A stretch of DNA of 8,237 nt from Erysipelotrichaceae bacterium (GTDB lineage: Bacteria > Bacillota_I > Bacilli_A > Erysipelotrichales > Coprobacillaceae): the NCBI GenBank assembly GCA_021202205.1, contig JAJQDJ010000222.1, positions 1 through 8,237 of the forward strand. The letters run 5' to 3'. This document shows, piece after piece, positions 1-6,008 of the stretch (positions are counted from its first letter, which is position 1; every line of letters begins with the position of its first letter). Below the pieces are notes generated by a model that saw only the letters and a list, made by a program, of their open reading frames with translations, ran no database searches and was not told the DNA's origin. The position numbers were made by a program, and so were the translations under genes.

Positions 1-20
1 CCTTCTCATTTTTGAGAAGG
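1..20 (-). terminator. Probable fucO terminator hairpin at window edge
   Basis: Positions 1-8 (CCTTCTCA) pair perfectly with 13-20 (TGAGAAGG) around a TTTT loop, giving an 8-bp GC-containing stem. The stem lies 55 bases past the fucO stop in the fucO direction of transcription, the right place for an intrinsic terminator. The U-tract that would confirm this would lie left of position 1 and cannot be seen. On the plus strand the hairpin is followed by GGAATG, not by T residues, so it is unlikely to terminate plus-strand transcripts. Confidence 0.5.
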
Positions 21-22
21 GG

Positions 23-52
23 AATGTCACCAAATCTTAACTTAATGACATT
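23..52. repeat. Second inverted repeat downstream of fucO
   Basis: AATGTCA at 23-29 is the reverse complement of TGACATT at 46-52, with a 16-base AT-rich spacer between them. It lies 2 bases from the hairpin at 1-20, so the two make a compact double inverted repeat of about 52 bases. Neither side has a T-run, so this one does not look like a terminator. It could be an mRNA 3'-end stability structure, an operator, or part of a dispersed intergenic repeat or element end. The sequence does not decide between these. Confidence 0.4.
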
Positions 53-75
53 GACCTTTAAACAGGTTCTTTTTC

Positions 76-1221
76 TTATAGCAATGATTGATATAAAGCT
101 TTGATTTCAGGAACACTTGTATCTCTTGGATTACCAGGACAACAAGCATCTGCTAAAGCAGATTCACTTAGGAAATCTAAATCTTCTTCTTTTACAATTT
201 CTTTTAAATCTGCAGGGATTCCAACATCCTTTGATAATTTTTTAACTGCACCAATAGCAGCTTGACGATATTCTTCTTGAGATATACCTGTGGTATCTAC
301 ACCCATAGCTTCAGCAATATCCTTATATTTAGTACCTGTATAAGGGGCATTGTATTCCATAACTGTTGGTAAGATAATTGCATTTGCAACACCGTGAGGT
401 GTTTCATACAAAGCTCCTAATGGGTGCGCCATTGAGTGAACCAATCCTAAACCAACATTAGAGAATCCCATACCTGCAATATATTGACCTAAAGCCATAC
501 CTTCACGACCTTCAGGTGTATTTTCAACAGCATCTCTTAATGATTGAGATATAATTTCGATAGCTTTAAGATGGAACATATCGCTCATTTCCCAAGCACC
601 TTTTGTAATATAACCTTCAATAGCATGGGTTAAAGCATCCATACCTGTTGCAGCTGTTAAACCTTTTGGCATTGTTGACATCATATCAGGATCAACAAAT
701 GCAATTTGTGGAATATCGTGAACATCAACACAAACCATTTTACGATCGTTTTCAACATCAGTAATAACATAATTGATTGTTACTTCAGCGGCTGTTCCTG
801 CAGTTGTAGGAACTGCAAAAATTGGAGTACAAGGATTTTTAGTAGGTGCAACACCTTCTAAGCTTTTTACATCTGCAAATTCAGGGTTTTTATCAATAAT
901 ACCAACAGCTTTTGCAGTATCCATTGATGAACCACCACCAATAGCAATAATGTAATCAGCTTGAGAAGCTTTTAAAGCTGCAACACCATGCTGAACATTT
1001 TCAATAGTTGGGTTAGGTTTAATATCTGAATAAATCTCATAAGCCATGCCAGCTTCATCTAATAAATCAGTAACCTTCTTAGTTACACCAAATTTTAATA
1101 AATCTGGATCAGAAAAAACCATTGCTTTTTGAAATCCTCTGGCTTTAGCTTCATTAGGAATTTCATTAATAGCGCCTTTACCATGATAACTTGTTTCATT
1201 TAATACAAATCTGTTTGCCAT
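76..1221 (-). CDS. fucO: Lactaldehyde reductase (iron-dependent alcohol dehydrogenase)
   Basis: Group III iron-dependent alcohol dehydrogenase of 381 residues, the same length as E. coli FucO and very similar to it from the N-terminal MANR onward. FucO reduces L-lactaldehyde to (S)-1,2-propanediol with NADH in the cytosol, disposing of electrons during fucose or rhamnose fermentation. Visible features are the GGGSSMD nucleotide-binding turn (residues 95-101), an acidic D38 where FucO has the aspartate favouring NAD(H), and the metal ligands D195, H199, H262 and H276. The blocks around TINYVITD and HAIEGYITKGAW are distinctive of FucO within the family. The start is supported by AAGGAG (minus strand, 1230-1235) 8 bases upstream. 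No fucose or rhamnose genes are adjacent, so the in vivo substrate could be another short aldehyde or diol. The gene is intact and transcribed alone. Confidence 0.92.
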   Translation of the reverse strand: MANRFVLNETSYHGKGAINEIPNEAKARGFQKAMVFSDPDLLKFGVTKKVTDLLDEAGMAYEIYSDIKPNPTIENVQHGVAALKASQADYIIAIGGGSSMDTAKAVGIIDKNPEFADVKSLEGVAPTKNPCTPIFAVPTTAGTAAEVTINYVITDVENDRKMVCVDVHDIPQIAFVDPDMMSTMPKGLTAATGMDALTHAIEGYITKGAWEMSDMFHLKAIEIISQSLRDAVENTPEGREGMALGQYIAGMGFSNVGLGLVHSMAHPLGALYETPHGVANAIILPTVMEYNAPYTGTKYKDIAEAMGVDTTGISQEEYRQAAIGAVKKLSKDVGIPADLKEIVKEEDLDFLSESALADACCPGNPRDTSVPEIKALYQSLL

Positions 1222-1250
1222 TTTTTATTCTCCTTTTCTATATTTTCTTC

Positions 1251-1278
1251 ATTCTAACATTTCTGAAATTAAAAACAA
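1251..1278 (-). promoter_or_regulatory. Candidate fucO promoter
   Basis: Read on the minus strand there is an extended -10, TGTTAGAAT (TAGAAT at 1251-1256 with TGT at 1257-1259), and a weak -35 TTGTTT at 1273-1278, with a 16-base spacer. Transcription would start near 1244, giving a leader of roughly 23 bases that contains the ribosome binding site. The -35 overlaps the outer bases of the palindrome at 1277-1304, so a protein bound there could block this promoter. This is a consensus match only. Confidence 0.5.
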
Positions 1279-1304
1279 GTGACAGATAAAATGGTTTGTC
1301 ACTT
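1277..1304. promoter_or_regulatory. Palindrome between divergent promoters (operator or terminator)
   Basis: AAGTGACA at 1277-1284 is the exact reverse complement of TGTCACTT at 1297-1304, with a 12-base spacer. T residues follow on the plus strand (1305-1308) and a T-run also follows on the minus strand (GTTTTT, 1271-1276). As RNA it therefore resembles a bidirectional terminator. However, it overlaps the -35 of the fucO promoter and ends 7 bases before the -35 of the promoter for the small membrane protein, and no gene on either side ends here. That position equally suits an operator shared by two divergent genes. Confidence 0.5.
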
Positions 1305-1311
1305 TTTTAAA

Positions 1312-1340
1312 TTGAATTATGAATGGTTTTCATTTATAAT
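1312..1340 (+). promoter_or_regulatory. Strong promoter for the small membrane protein
   Basis: TTGAAT (1312-1317) and a perfect TATAAT (1335-1340) are separated by the optimal 17 bases. The predicted start of transcription near 1347 falls at the ribosome binding site (1348-1354), so the leader would be only about 12-13 bases. This also argues that the reading frame begins at 1360 and not farther upstream. It is a near-consensus sigma-A-type match, not experimentally shown. Confidence 0.65.
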
Positions 1341-1347
1341 GAATAAC

Positions 1348-1354
1348 GAGGTGA
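1348..1354 (+). promoter_or_regulatory. Ribosome binding site that fixes the start at 1360
   Basis: GAGGTGA is a seven-base match to the anti-Shine-Dalgarno sequence, 5 bases before the ATG at 1360. The longer frame that could open at the GTG at 1279 would start inside the palindrome, upstream of the promoter, and with no ribosome binding site. The short form is therefore preferred. Confidence 0.75.
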
Positions 1355-1359
1355 GGAAA

Positions 1360-1509
1360 ATGATACTTGTTATTCAAATACTTATAACAATATTTTTAGG
1401 TGTTATAGCTATTTGTGCAATCGTATTTCCTATTATTTATTTATCTCAAAGCAATAAGCAGCATAAGGAATTCATGAATTGGTTAAAAGAATATCAACAT
1501 AAAGATTAA
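1360..1509 (+). CDS. Small single-span membrane protein, 49 aa, unknown function
   Basis: I do not recognise this protein. It starts at MILVIQ, has one continuous hydrophobic segment of about 28 residues (2-30) with a central Cys and a Pro, then a short hydrophilic, lysine-rich tail with aromatic residues (FMNWLKEYQHKD). It would be a one-pass membrane protein with a charged tail, probably cytoplasmic. A strong promoter and an excellent ribosome binding site directly before it support real expression. A longer 76-residue reading from 1279 is rejected because its GTG lies within the palindrome and upstream of the promoter. No clear terminator follows, so its transcript may read through into the CBS-domain gene 93 bases downstream. 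It could be a small partner of that membrane protein, but this rests on position alone. Confidence 0.65.
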   Translation: MILVIQILITIFLGVIAICAIVFPIIYLSQSNKQHKEFMNWLKEYQHKD

Positions 1510-1534
1510 ATTGTACATATTTCAACCAAAATAA

Positions 1535-1572
1535 TTCCTAAATATTCATAAATGTGTTAAAATATATATAAT
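1535..1572 (+). promoter_or_regulatory. Candidate promoter(s) for the 1603-5013 operon
   Basis: Two overlapping -10 elements are seen: an extended -10, TGTTAAAAT (1555-1563), and a perfect TATAAT (1567-1572). The matching -35 regions are poor (TTCCTA at 1535-1540 for the first, TTCATA at 1545-1550 for the second). The region is extremely AT-rich, so one of the two may be chance. The operon may also receive read-through from the small gene upstream. Confidence 0.45.
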
Positions 1573-1583
1573 TTTAAATTAAA

Positions 1584-1589
1584 AAGGAG
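1584..1589 (+). promoter_or_regulatory. Ribosome binding site with unusually long spacing
   Basis: AAGGAG ends 13 bases before the ATG at 1603, longer than the usual 5-9. An in-frame TAA at 1600-1602 directly precedes that ATG, so no earlier start is possible. The next in-frame ATG (1624) would be farther still and would remove the first seven residues. The annotated start therefore stands, but initiation may be weaker than the strong motif suggests. Confidence 0.6.
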
Positions 1590-1602
1590 TGTTTTTGTTT
1601 AA

Positions 1603-2883
1603 ATGGACTCGAGCCAGAAAGTAATGATTATTGTATTGTTATTTTTGTTTGTATTGTCAGGATTATTTTCAATGAGTGAAACTTCTTTTATGAGCTTAAG
1701 TAAAATAAAAGTAAGAACTTTAGCTGAAGAAGGGAATAAAAAAGCGATAAGGGTTATGAATTTATTGGAAGATCAAGATCGTCTTTTAAGTACGATTTTG
1801 GTAGGGAATAACCTTGTAAATATAGGAGCGTCTTCATTGACAACATCATTTGTGATTTCTTTATTAGGTAATGAAGGCATTGGAGTAGGTATTGCGACAG
1901 GTATTTGTACGCTAGCAATTTTATTGTTTGGAGAAATTACCCCAAAATCTATTGCCACTAAGAATGCAGAAAGTGTAGCTTTTTTTCTAAGTGGTTTTAT
2001 TCAATTATTAAATATTATTTTTATACCAGTTGTTTATATTTTAAATGTTATTTCAGGCTTCTTTATACATATGATTGGTGGCGATAAAGACAGTGGTCCT
2101 TCAATGACAGAAGAGGATTTGAAAACCATTGTTAACGTTTCTCATGAAGAAGGCGTATTAGAAGAAGAAGAAAAAGAAATGATTCATAATGTATTTGAAT
2201 TTGGTGATACAGATATTGAAGAAATTATGACACCAAGAATTCATGTGGAAAGTGTTAGTGATGATATTAGTTATGATGAACTAATGGAAGTTGTGAGAGC
2301 TTCACAATTTTCTCGTATTCCTGTTCATTCTGAATCCTATGATGAAATTATAGGGGTTTTGCATATCAAAGATTTGTTGATTAAAGATATTGATAAAGAG
2401 TCTTTTGATGTTAAGAATTTCATGCGTGAATCTTTTGTGGTATATGAATTTAATAATATATCAGATGTTTTTGAATCTATGCGTAAAGAACATGTTTCAT
2501 TGGCCATTGTTTTAGATGAATATGGTGTTATGAGTGGACTTGTTACGATGGAAGACATAGTAGAAGAAATTGTTGGTGAAATAGATGATGAATATGATCA
2601 GGAAGAGTTTTCTATTACTGATTTGGGTCATGATATCTATTTGGTTGATGGCAGTTTAGATATTGATGAAGTGAATGAAGTATGTGGTACGGATTTTAAT
2701 TGTGATGATTTTGAATCTATAGGTGGTTTGGTTTTAGGAGAATGCAATGGCTCTCCAGAATTAAATCAGGTTTTAAAGATTAATCAGTCTTTATTGACAA
2801 TCAAAGAAATTGATAAAAATAGAATTGTAACATTACAATTAGAATTATTACATGAAGAAGAGAGTATAGAAGAAAAAGATTAG
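1603..2883 (+). CDS. CNNM/CorC (HlyC) family membrane protein with CBS domains
   Basis: A 426-residue protein with the complete three-part layout of the family. An N-terminal DUF21/CNNM membrane domain (about 1-185) opens with the hallmark SGLFSMSETSF (19-29) and contains GEITPKS (110-116). A regulatory CBS pair follows (about 205-330), with MTPR at 209-212, SRIP at 237-240 and the family signature LDEYGVMSGLVTMEDIVEEI (304-323). A CorC_HlyC domain (about 340-415) and an acidic tail complete it. Family members such as Staphylococcus MpfA and bacterial CorC/CorB are linked to Mg2+ or Co2+ export and divalent cation resistance, with the CBS pair sensing Mg-ATP. The older 'hemolysin' label is historical. 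It leads an operon with the YihY-family gene 23 bases downstream. Family assignment is firm, but the transported ion is inferred. Confidence 0.9.
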   Translation: MDSSQKVMIIVLLFLFVLSGLFSMSETSFMSLSKIKVRTLAEEGNKKAIRVMNLLEDQDRLLSTILVGNNLVNIGASSLTTSFVISLLGNEGIGVGIATGICTLAILLFGEITPKSIATKNAESVAFFLSGFIQLLNIIFIPVVYILNVISGFFIHMIGGDKDSGPSMTEEDLKTIVNVSHEEGVLEEEEKEMIHNVFEFGDTDIEEIMTPRIHVESVSDDISYDELMEVVRASQFSRIPVHSESYDEIIGVLHIKDLLIKDIDKESFDVKNFMRESFVVYEFNNISDVFESMRKEHVSLAIVLDEYGVMSGLVTMEDIVEEIVGEIDDEYDQEEFSITDLGHDIYLVDGSLDIDEVNEVCGTDFNCDDFESIGGLVLGECNGSPELNQVLKINQSLLTIKEIDKNRIVTLQLELLHEEESIEEKD

Positions 2884-2906
2884 TTTCTTGTGGGGAGGGC
2901 AACAAG

Positions 2907-3731
2907 ATGAAATTGAAGTTAAGTAAATATGATTTTGATGAATTATATAATAAGTGTCTTAAAATTTTTCAGGATTATAGGGAAGTTGTGCCTTCTTATG
3001 CTTCTGCTGCCTTAGCATTTCATTTGGTTATGATTCTTGTGCCTTGTTTTTCATTATTAGCTGTGGCTATGTCAATATTAAATGTAAACATGGCGGGATT
3101 AGAAAATATAATTAATGAGGTAGTGACTTCTGAATATGCTAGCATATTAATAGAAGTACTAGAGTCAAGAAATCTCAACACGATGGCTTTTGCAACAATT
3201 ATTGTATCGTTATGGACAATTTCGAAAGGAATTGGAAATATCTATCAGATATCTAAAAATATGTTTATGAATGATAAAGATGAAAGTTCTATAGGTTTTT
3301 ATATGTATGCTTTTAAAATTACTTTTTTGATTCTATTCTTATTTGTTGGAGTATGTGCTGTATTATTGACAGGGCCACTTGCAGAAATCTTTAATTCCTT
3401 GTATAATCTGGTGGGTATCAGACATATACTTTTATATTTTTTATTAGTATTGGTATTTATGGTGATTTATTCAGTTGTACCACGTTTACATATTCACCCA
3501 GCAGATTCTTTTCAAGGAGCACTAGTTGCTTGTGCATTGTATTTGGTATTATATTATGCTCTAAGTATTTATTTTAAATTTGCGAATTTTTCAAATGTTT
3601 ATGGATCCATGGCATCTGTGATTATTATATTATGGGTTTTTAAATGGGCTGCAGAAATCTTTTATGTTGGGATGTATGTGACAAATATTTTACATTTAAG
3701 GAGATTAGAAGATGAAGGTAACTCAGATTGA
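2907..3731 (+). CDS. YihY/BrkB-family inner membrane protein
   Basis: A 274-residue integral membrane protein with about six membrane segments (roughly 33-57, 92-112, 133-156, 172-192, 203-222 and 235-258). Family hallmarks are the YASAALAFHLVMILVP stretch in the first segment, LWTISKGIGNIY (102-113), VPRLHIHPADSFQGA (191-205) and NVYGSMASVIIILWVF (230-245). The family was once called 'ribonuclease BN', a misassignment, and its biochemical role is still unclear; members are tied loosely to envelope integrity and serum resistance. GGGGAGGG (2892-2899) lies 7 bases before the ATG. The gene's 3' end overlaps the next gene by 20 bases and contains that gene's ribosome binding site, which suggests coupled translation. 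It is intact and of normal length. Confidence 0.88.
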   Translation: MKLKLSKYDFDELYNKCLKIFQDYREVVPSYASAALAFHLVMILVPCFSLLAVAMSILNVNMAGLENIINEVVTSEYASILIEVLESRNLNTMAFATIIVSLWTISKGIGNIYQISKNMFMNDKDESSIGFYMYAFKITFLILFLFVGVCAVLLTGPLAEIFNSLYNLVGIRHILLYFLLVLVFMVIYSVVPRLHIHPADSFQGALVACALYLVLYYALSIYFKFANFSNVYGSMASVIIILWVFKWAAEIFYVGMYVTNILHLRRLEDEGNSD

Positions 3732-5013
3732 GATTAAGAAATTAGGTATTAATGGCGAAGGTATTGGCTATATCAACAAAAAGGTTTGTTTTGTTGATAA
3801 CGCATTACCAGGTGAAGTTGTAGAAGTGGGATTGGATAATAATAATCCTAGGTATTATAAAGGCAAAATCGTAAAATATATTAAACAATCATCATATCGT
3901 CAAAAAACGATATGTAAAGAAGACGGGCATTGTTTAGGATGCTCGCTTACTTGTTATCAATATGATCAACAATTAATCTATAAAAAAGATTTACTTAAAG
4001 ATGTTTTAAGGAAATATACAAAATTGCCATTAAAGTATCTACCTATTAGAAATACTATTTCTGCTCATCAAACATTAGGATATAAAGATGTTGTGTCTTT
4101 ACCTGTAACATATTTTCAAGGTAAAGTAAGATTTGGTATATATCAAAGAGAAAGCAAATATTTAACCCTTATGGATCAATGTGTGACGCAAAATCCTCTT
4201 ATTAATGAATGTTTACAGCAAATTGAAGATATTCTTAATGAATGTCATGTAAGAGACTATAATGAGAAATTTAAGAAGGGTTTACGTTTTATTCGTATGC
4301 GTCTCATTGAAAATCAAATTCAAATCTTATTTGTAACAGGTAATGATGGTATAAAAGAAGAAGCGATTCAACGTATTAGCCAAATACCAAGTGTTAAAGC
4401 TATTTGGTATACGATTAATACGGCAAGATATCAAGATTTTGATAAGAAAGGTTATACTAAGCTATATGGTGATTCTAAGTTTTCATTTGATTGCTTAAAT
4501 CAACGTTATCAAATATCTATTAAATCTGATTATCCGATTAACCCTTATCAGGAAGAAGTGAAATTGTCTTTGATTCAATCTATGATTGAAGAAGGACATA
4601 TTTTATCGTTGAATTGTGGTATAGGCGTATTGGAATTAGCTTTGAATAATGATATTATTGCTATAGATGAACGTAAAGAGAATATTCAAGATGCGAATGA
4701 TAATAAACAGTTGTTACATAAGCATAATGTAGAATTTGTATGTAGAAATATTGACGAAGCAGTGATTACTTATTGCAAGAAAAACTCTTTTGATTATATG
4801 ATTGTAAGAGGGGAGGGATTATCTGATACAATGATTCAAAGTATGATTTTATCTAAAATAAAAAATGTTATTATTGTTAGTGATCATCCATCATCTTTAG
4901 CAAAAAATCTTGAAGAAATTAAAGATTATTATAAAATAAAAACAATGATACCAGTTGATAGCTATCCATATACAGCTAAGTTTGATACCATTGTTCATCT
5001 TGTAAAGCATTAG
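3712..5013 (+). CDS. TrmA/RlmCD-like RNA methyltransferase homologue, apparently catalytically dead
   Basis: A 433-residue homologue of the 23S rRNA m5U methyltransferases RlmD/RlmCD. It has an N-terminal TRAM RNA-binding domain (about 2-60), the [4Fe-4S] cysteines C68, C74, C77 (Cx5CxxC) and C157, the family's central region (GYKDVV...GIYQRES), and a C-terminal Rossmann-like domain. The active site is not conserved. The expected VSCNPxTLARD reads VSDHPSSLAKN, so the nucleophilic Cys is D391. The DPPR-type motif aligns with RGEG (366-369). The F-x-Q-x-N SAM motif reads YPIN, losing Gln. DxxCGxG reads SLNCGIG (299-305). The C-terminal HVE reads KFD, so the base Glu is D425. The frame is intact with an AAGGAG site (3698-3703), so this is not an obvious pseudogene. 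It may bind RNA or act as a scaffold; activity with altered chemistry cannot be excluded. Confidence 0.85.
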   Translation: MKVTQIEIKKLGINGEGIGYINKKVCFVDNALPGEVVEVGLDNNNPRYYKGKIVKYIKQSSYRQKTICKEDGHCLGCSLTCYQYDQQLIYKKDLLKDVLRKYTKLPLKYLPIRNTISAHQTLGYKDVVSLPVTYFQGKVRFGIYQRESKYLTLMDQCVTQNPLINECLQQIEDILNECHVRDYNEKFKKGLRFIRMRLIENQIQILFVTGNDGIKEEAIQRISQIPSVKAIWYTINTARYQDFDKKGYTKLYGDSKFSFDCLNQRYQISIKSDYPINPYQEEVKLSLIQSMIEEGHILSLNCGIGVLELALNNDIIAIDERKENIQDANDNKQLLHKHNVEFVCRNIDEAVITYCKKNSFDYMIVRGEGLSDTMIQSMILSKIKNVIIVSDHPSSLAKNLEEIKDYYKIKTMIPVDSYPYTAKFDTIVHLVKH

Positions 5014-5035
5014 GAATTCAAATGAATTCCTTTTT
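5013..5035 (+). terminator. Intrinsic terminator of the 1603-5013 operon
   Basis: GGAATTC (5013-5019) pairs with GAATTCC (5024-5030) around an AAAT loop, followed by TTTTT (5031-5035). The stem begins on the last base of the TAG stop codon, and the T-run overlaps the stop codon of the convergent HAD gene (5034-5036). On the minus strand the stem is followed by TAATGC rather than a T-run, so termination is expected mainly for the plus-strand operon. Confidence 0.88.
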
Positions 5036-5897
5036 ATATTAATTTCATATCTTTTAATATTTGTAAACCTTCATAAACAGCTCCATCCTCACATGTAAGT
5101 GATAAATTATATGTTGCTGCTTTTAAAGCATGTCTCGAAGAAGCTTTAGGGGCAAAAGAATATGGAAAACTTTGAAGCATTGGAGCATCGTTTTCACCAT
5201 CGCCAAATACTGCTACTTTATCTTTGTGATAACCTTTTTTACGAATCACTTTTTCTAGCAATAGTCCTTTATTAGAAGTATTTGAAGTAATTTCAATATT
5301 ATCTTCAAAAGATGAAGATATATCCAAATAATCAATATTCAATTGATCTCTTACACCTTGAATAGAATAAGCATCTTTATGTCTAGCATCTATTTTTAAG
5401 ACTTTAATTCCTTTATCGACTATTTCTTGAGCGTTATGCGCATAATGAAGATCTCTTAAATAGCCTTCTCTTGTTGTAAAAGTTTTTTTAGGTAATTCAC
5501 CATTATGAGATTTTGTCAGTAATTCATAATGATAATTCCAAAAAGCTTCTTTCTCAACAAATGAATATTTCCCATGATTCGTATGAATAGCTAATAAATA
5601 ACCATAATTATCTAAGATAGTTGCTATTTTAATAAACGCATCATTATCCATAGGATATATTTCGTTAAATGTTTGTTGTCTATTACAATATTGAGCACCA
5701 TTATTAAGTATAAGATCACAATCAAAATGATATTGATCCAATACATCGATAACCATATTAATATCTCTACCTGTGGCAATAATAAATTCAATTCCTTTAT
5801 TTATACAATCATTTAACATTTGAAGTGTTCGTTCTTCTATTGTATCGTTAAATCTGATAAGTGTCCCATCTAAATCACAAACTATACATTTAATCAT
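5034..5897 (-). CDS. Cof-type HAD-IIB family phosphatase
   Basis: A 287-residue cytosolic HAD hydrolase with all four catalytic motifs: DLDGT with D8 and D10 (nucleophile and acid/base), ATGR with T42, the motif III lysine K210 in SNKG, and GDGENDAPM (232-240) carrying the Mg2+-binding acids. A C2-type cap lies between motifs II and III (about 85-190), and the ILNNGA block (63-68) is typical of the Cof/YidA subgroup. Such enzymes remove phosphate from small metabolites such as sugar phosphates, pyridoxal phosphate or flavin precursors, often with broad specificity; the substrate cannot be read from sequence. The start is supported by GGAGGG (minus strand, 5904-5909) 6 bases upstream and by its own promoter. 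It lies downstream of the AI-2E-family gene on the same strand but appears to be transcribed independently. Confidence 0.9.
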   Translation of the reverse strand: MIKCIVCDLDGTLIRFNDTIEERTLQMLNDCINKGIEFIIATGRDINMVIDVLDQYHFDCDLILNNGAQYCNRQQTFNEIYPMDNDAFIKIATILDNYGYLLAIHTNHGKYSFVEKEAFWNYHYELLTKSHNGELPKKTFTTREGYLRDLHYAHNAQEIVDKGIKVLKIDARHKDAYSIQGVRDQLNIDYLDISSSFEDNIEITSNTSNKGLLLEKVIRKKGYHKDKVAVFGDGENDAPMLQSFPYSFAPKASSRHALKAATYNLSLTCEDGAVYEGLQILKDMKLI

Positions 5898-5915
5898 ACC
5901 GTTCCCTCCGGTAGT

Positions 5916-5944
5916 ATTATAACAATTAATGTTTGATATTTCAC
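5916..5944 (-). promoter_or_regulatory. Promoter of the HAD phosphatase gene
   Basis: On the minus strand a perfect -10 TATAAT (5916-5921) with the extended TGT (5922-5924) lies 17 bases from GTGAAA (5939-5944), a 4-of-6 match to the -35 consensus. Transcription would begin near 5909-5910, right at the ribosome binding site, leaving a leader of about 12 bases. Confidence 0.65.
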
Positions 5945-5980
5945 TATTTTGCTAAATTAGAAAATATTACTAATATGAAT

Positions 5981-6008
5981 AGAAACAAATCATCGGAGAT
6001 TTGTTTCT
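5981..6008 (-). terminator. Long perfect hairpin over the stop codon of the AI-2E-family gene
   Basis: AGAAACAAATC (5981-5991) and GATTTGTTTCT (5998-6008) are perfect reverse complements, an 11-bp stem with a 6-base loop. The TGA stop codon (5990-5992) of the transporter gene lies in the loop and descending arm. Past the stem the minus strand reads ATTCATATTAG, AT-rich but without a solid U-run, so termination may be partial. The HAD promoter follows only 37 bases farther on, which fits a boundary between transcripts. It could instead protect the mRNA 3' end. Confidence 0.55.

Noticed and set aside
773..955. Plus-strand 60-codon open frame inside fucO
   Set aside because: It is antisense to a clearly conserved gene, has no recognisable domain, and is explained by the codon pattern of the opposite strand.
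1279..1359. Upstream extension of the small membrane protein (27 extra residues from a GTG)
   Set aside because: The GTG lies inside the palindrome and upstream of the strong promoter, with no ribosome binding site, whereas the ATG at 1360 has an excellent one.
1773..2558. Two minus-strand open frames inside the CBS-domain gene
   Set aside because: Both are shadows of conserved coding sequence, without ribosome binding sites or similarity to known proteins.
5897..5913. Small hairpin TACCG-N7-CGGTA presenting the HAD gene's ribosome binding site in its loop
   Set aside because: The predicted transcription start (about 5909-5910) lies inside the upstream arm, so the RNA would probably not contain the full stem.
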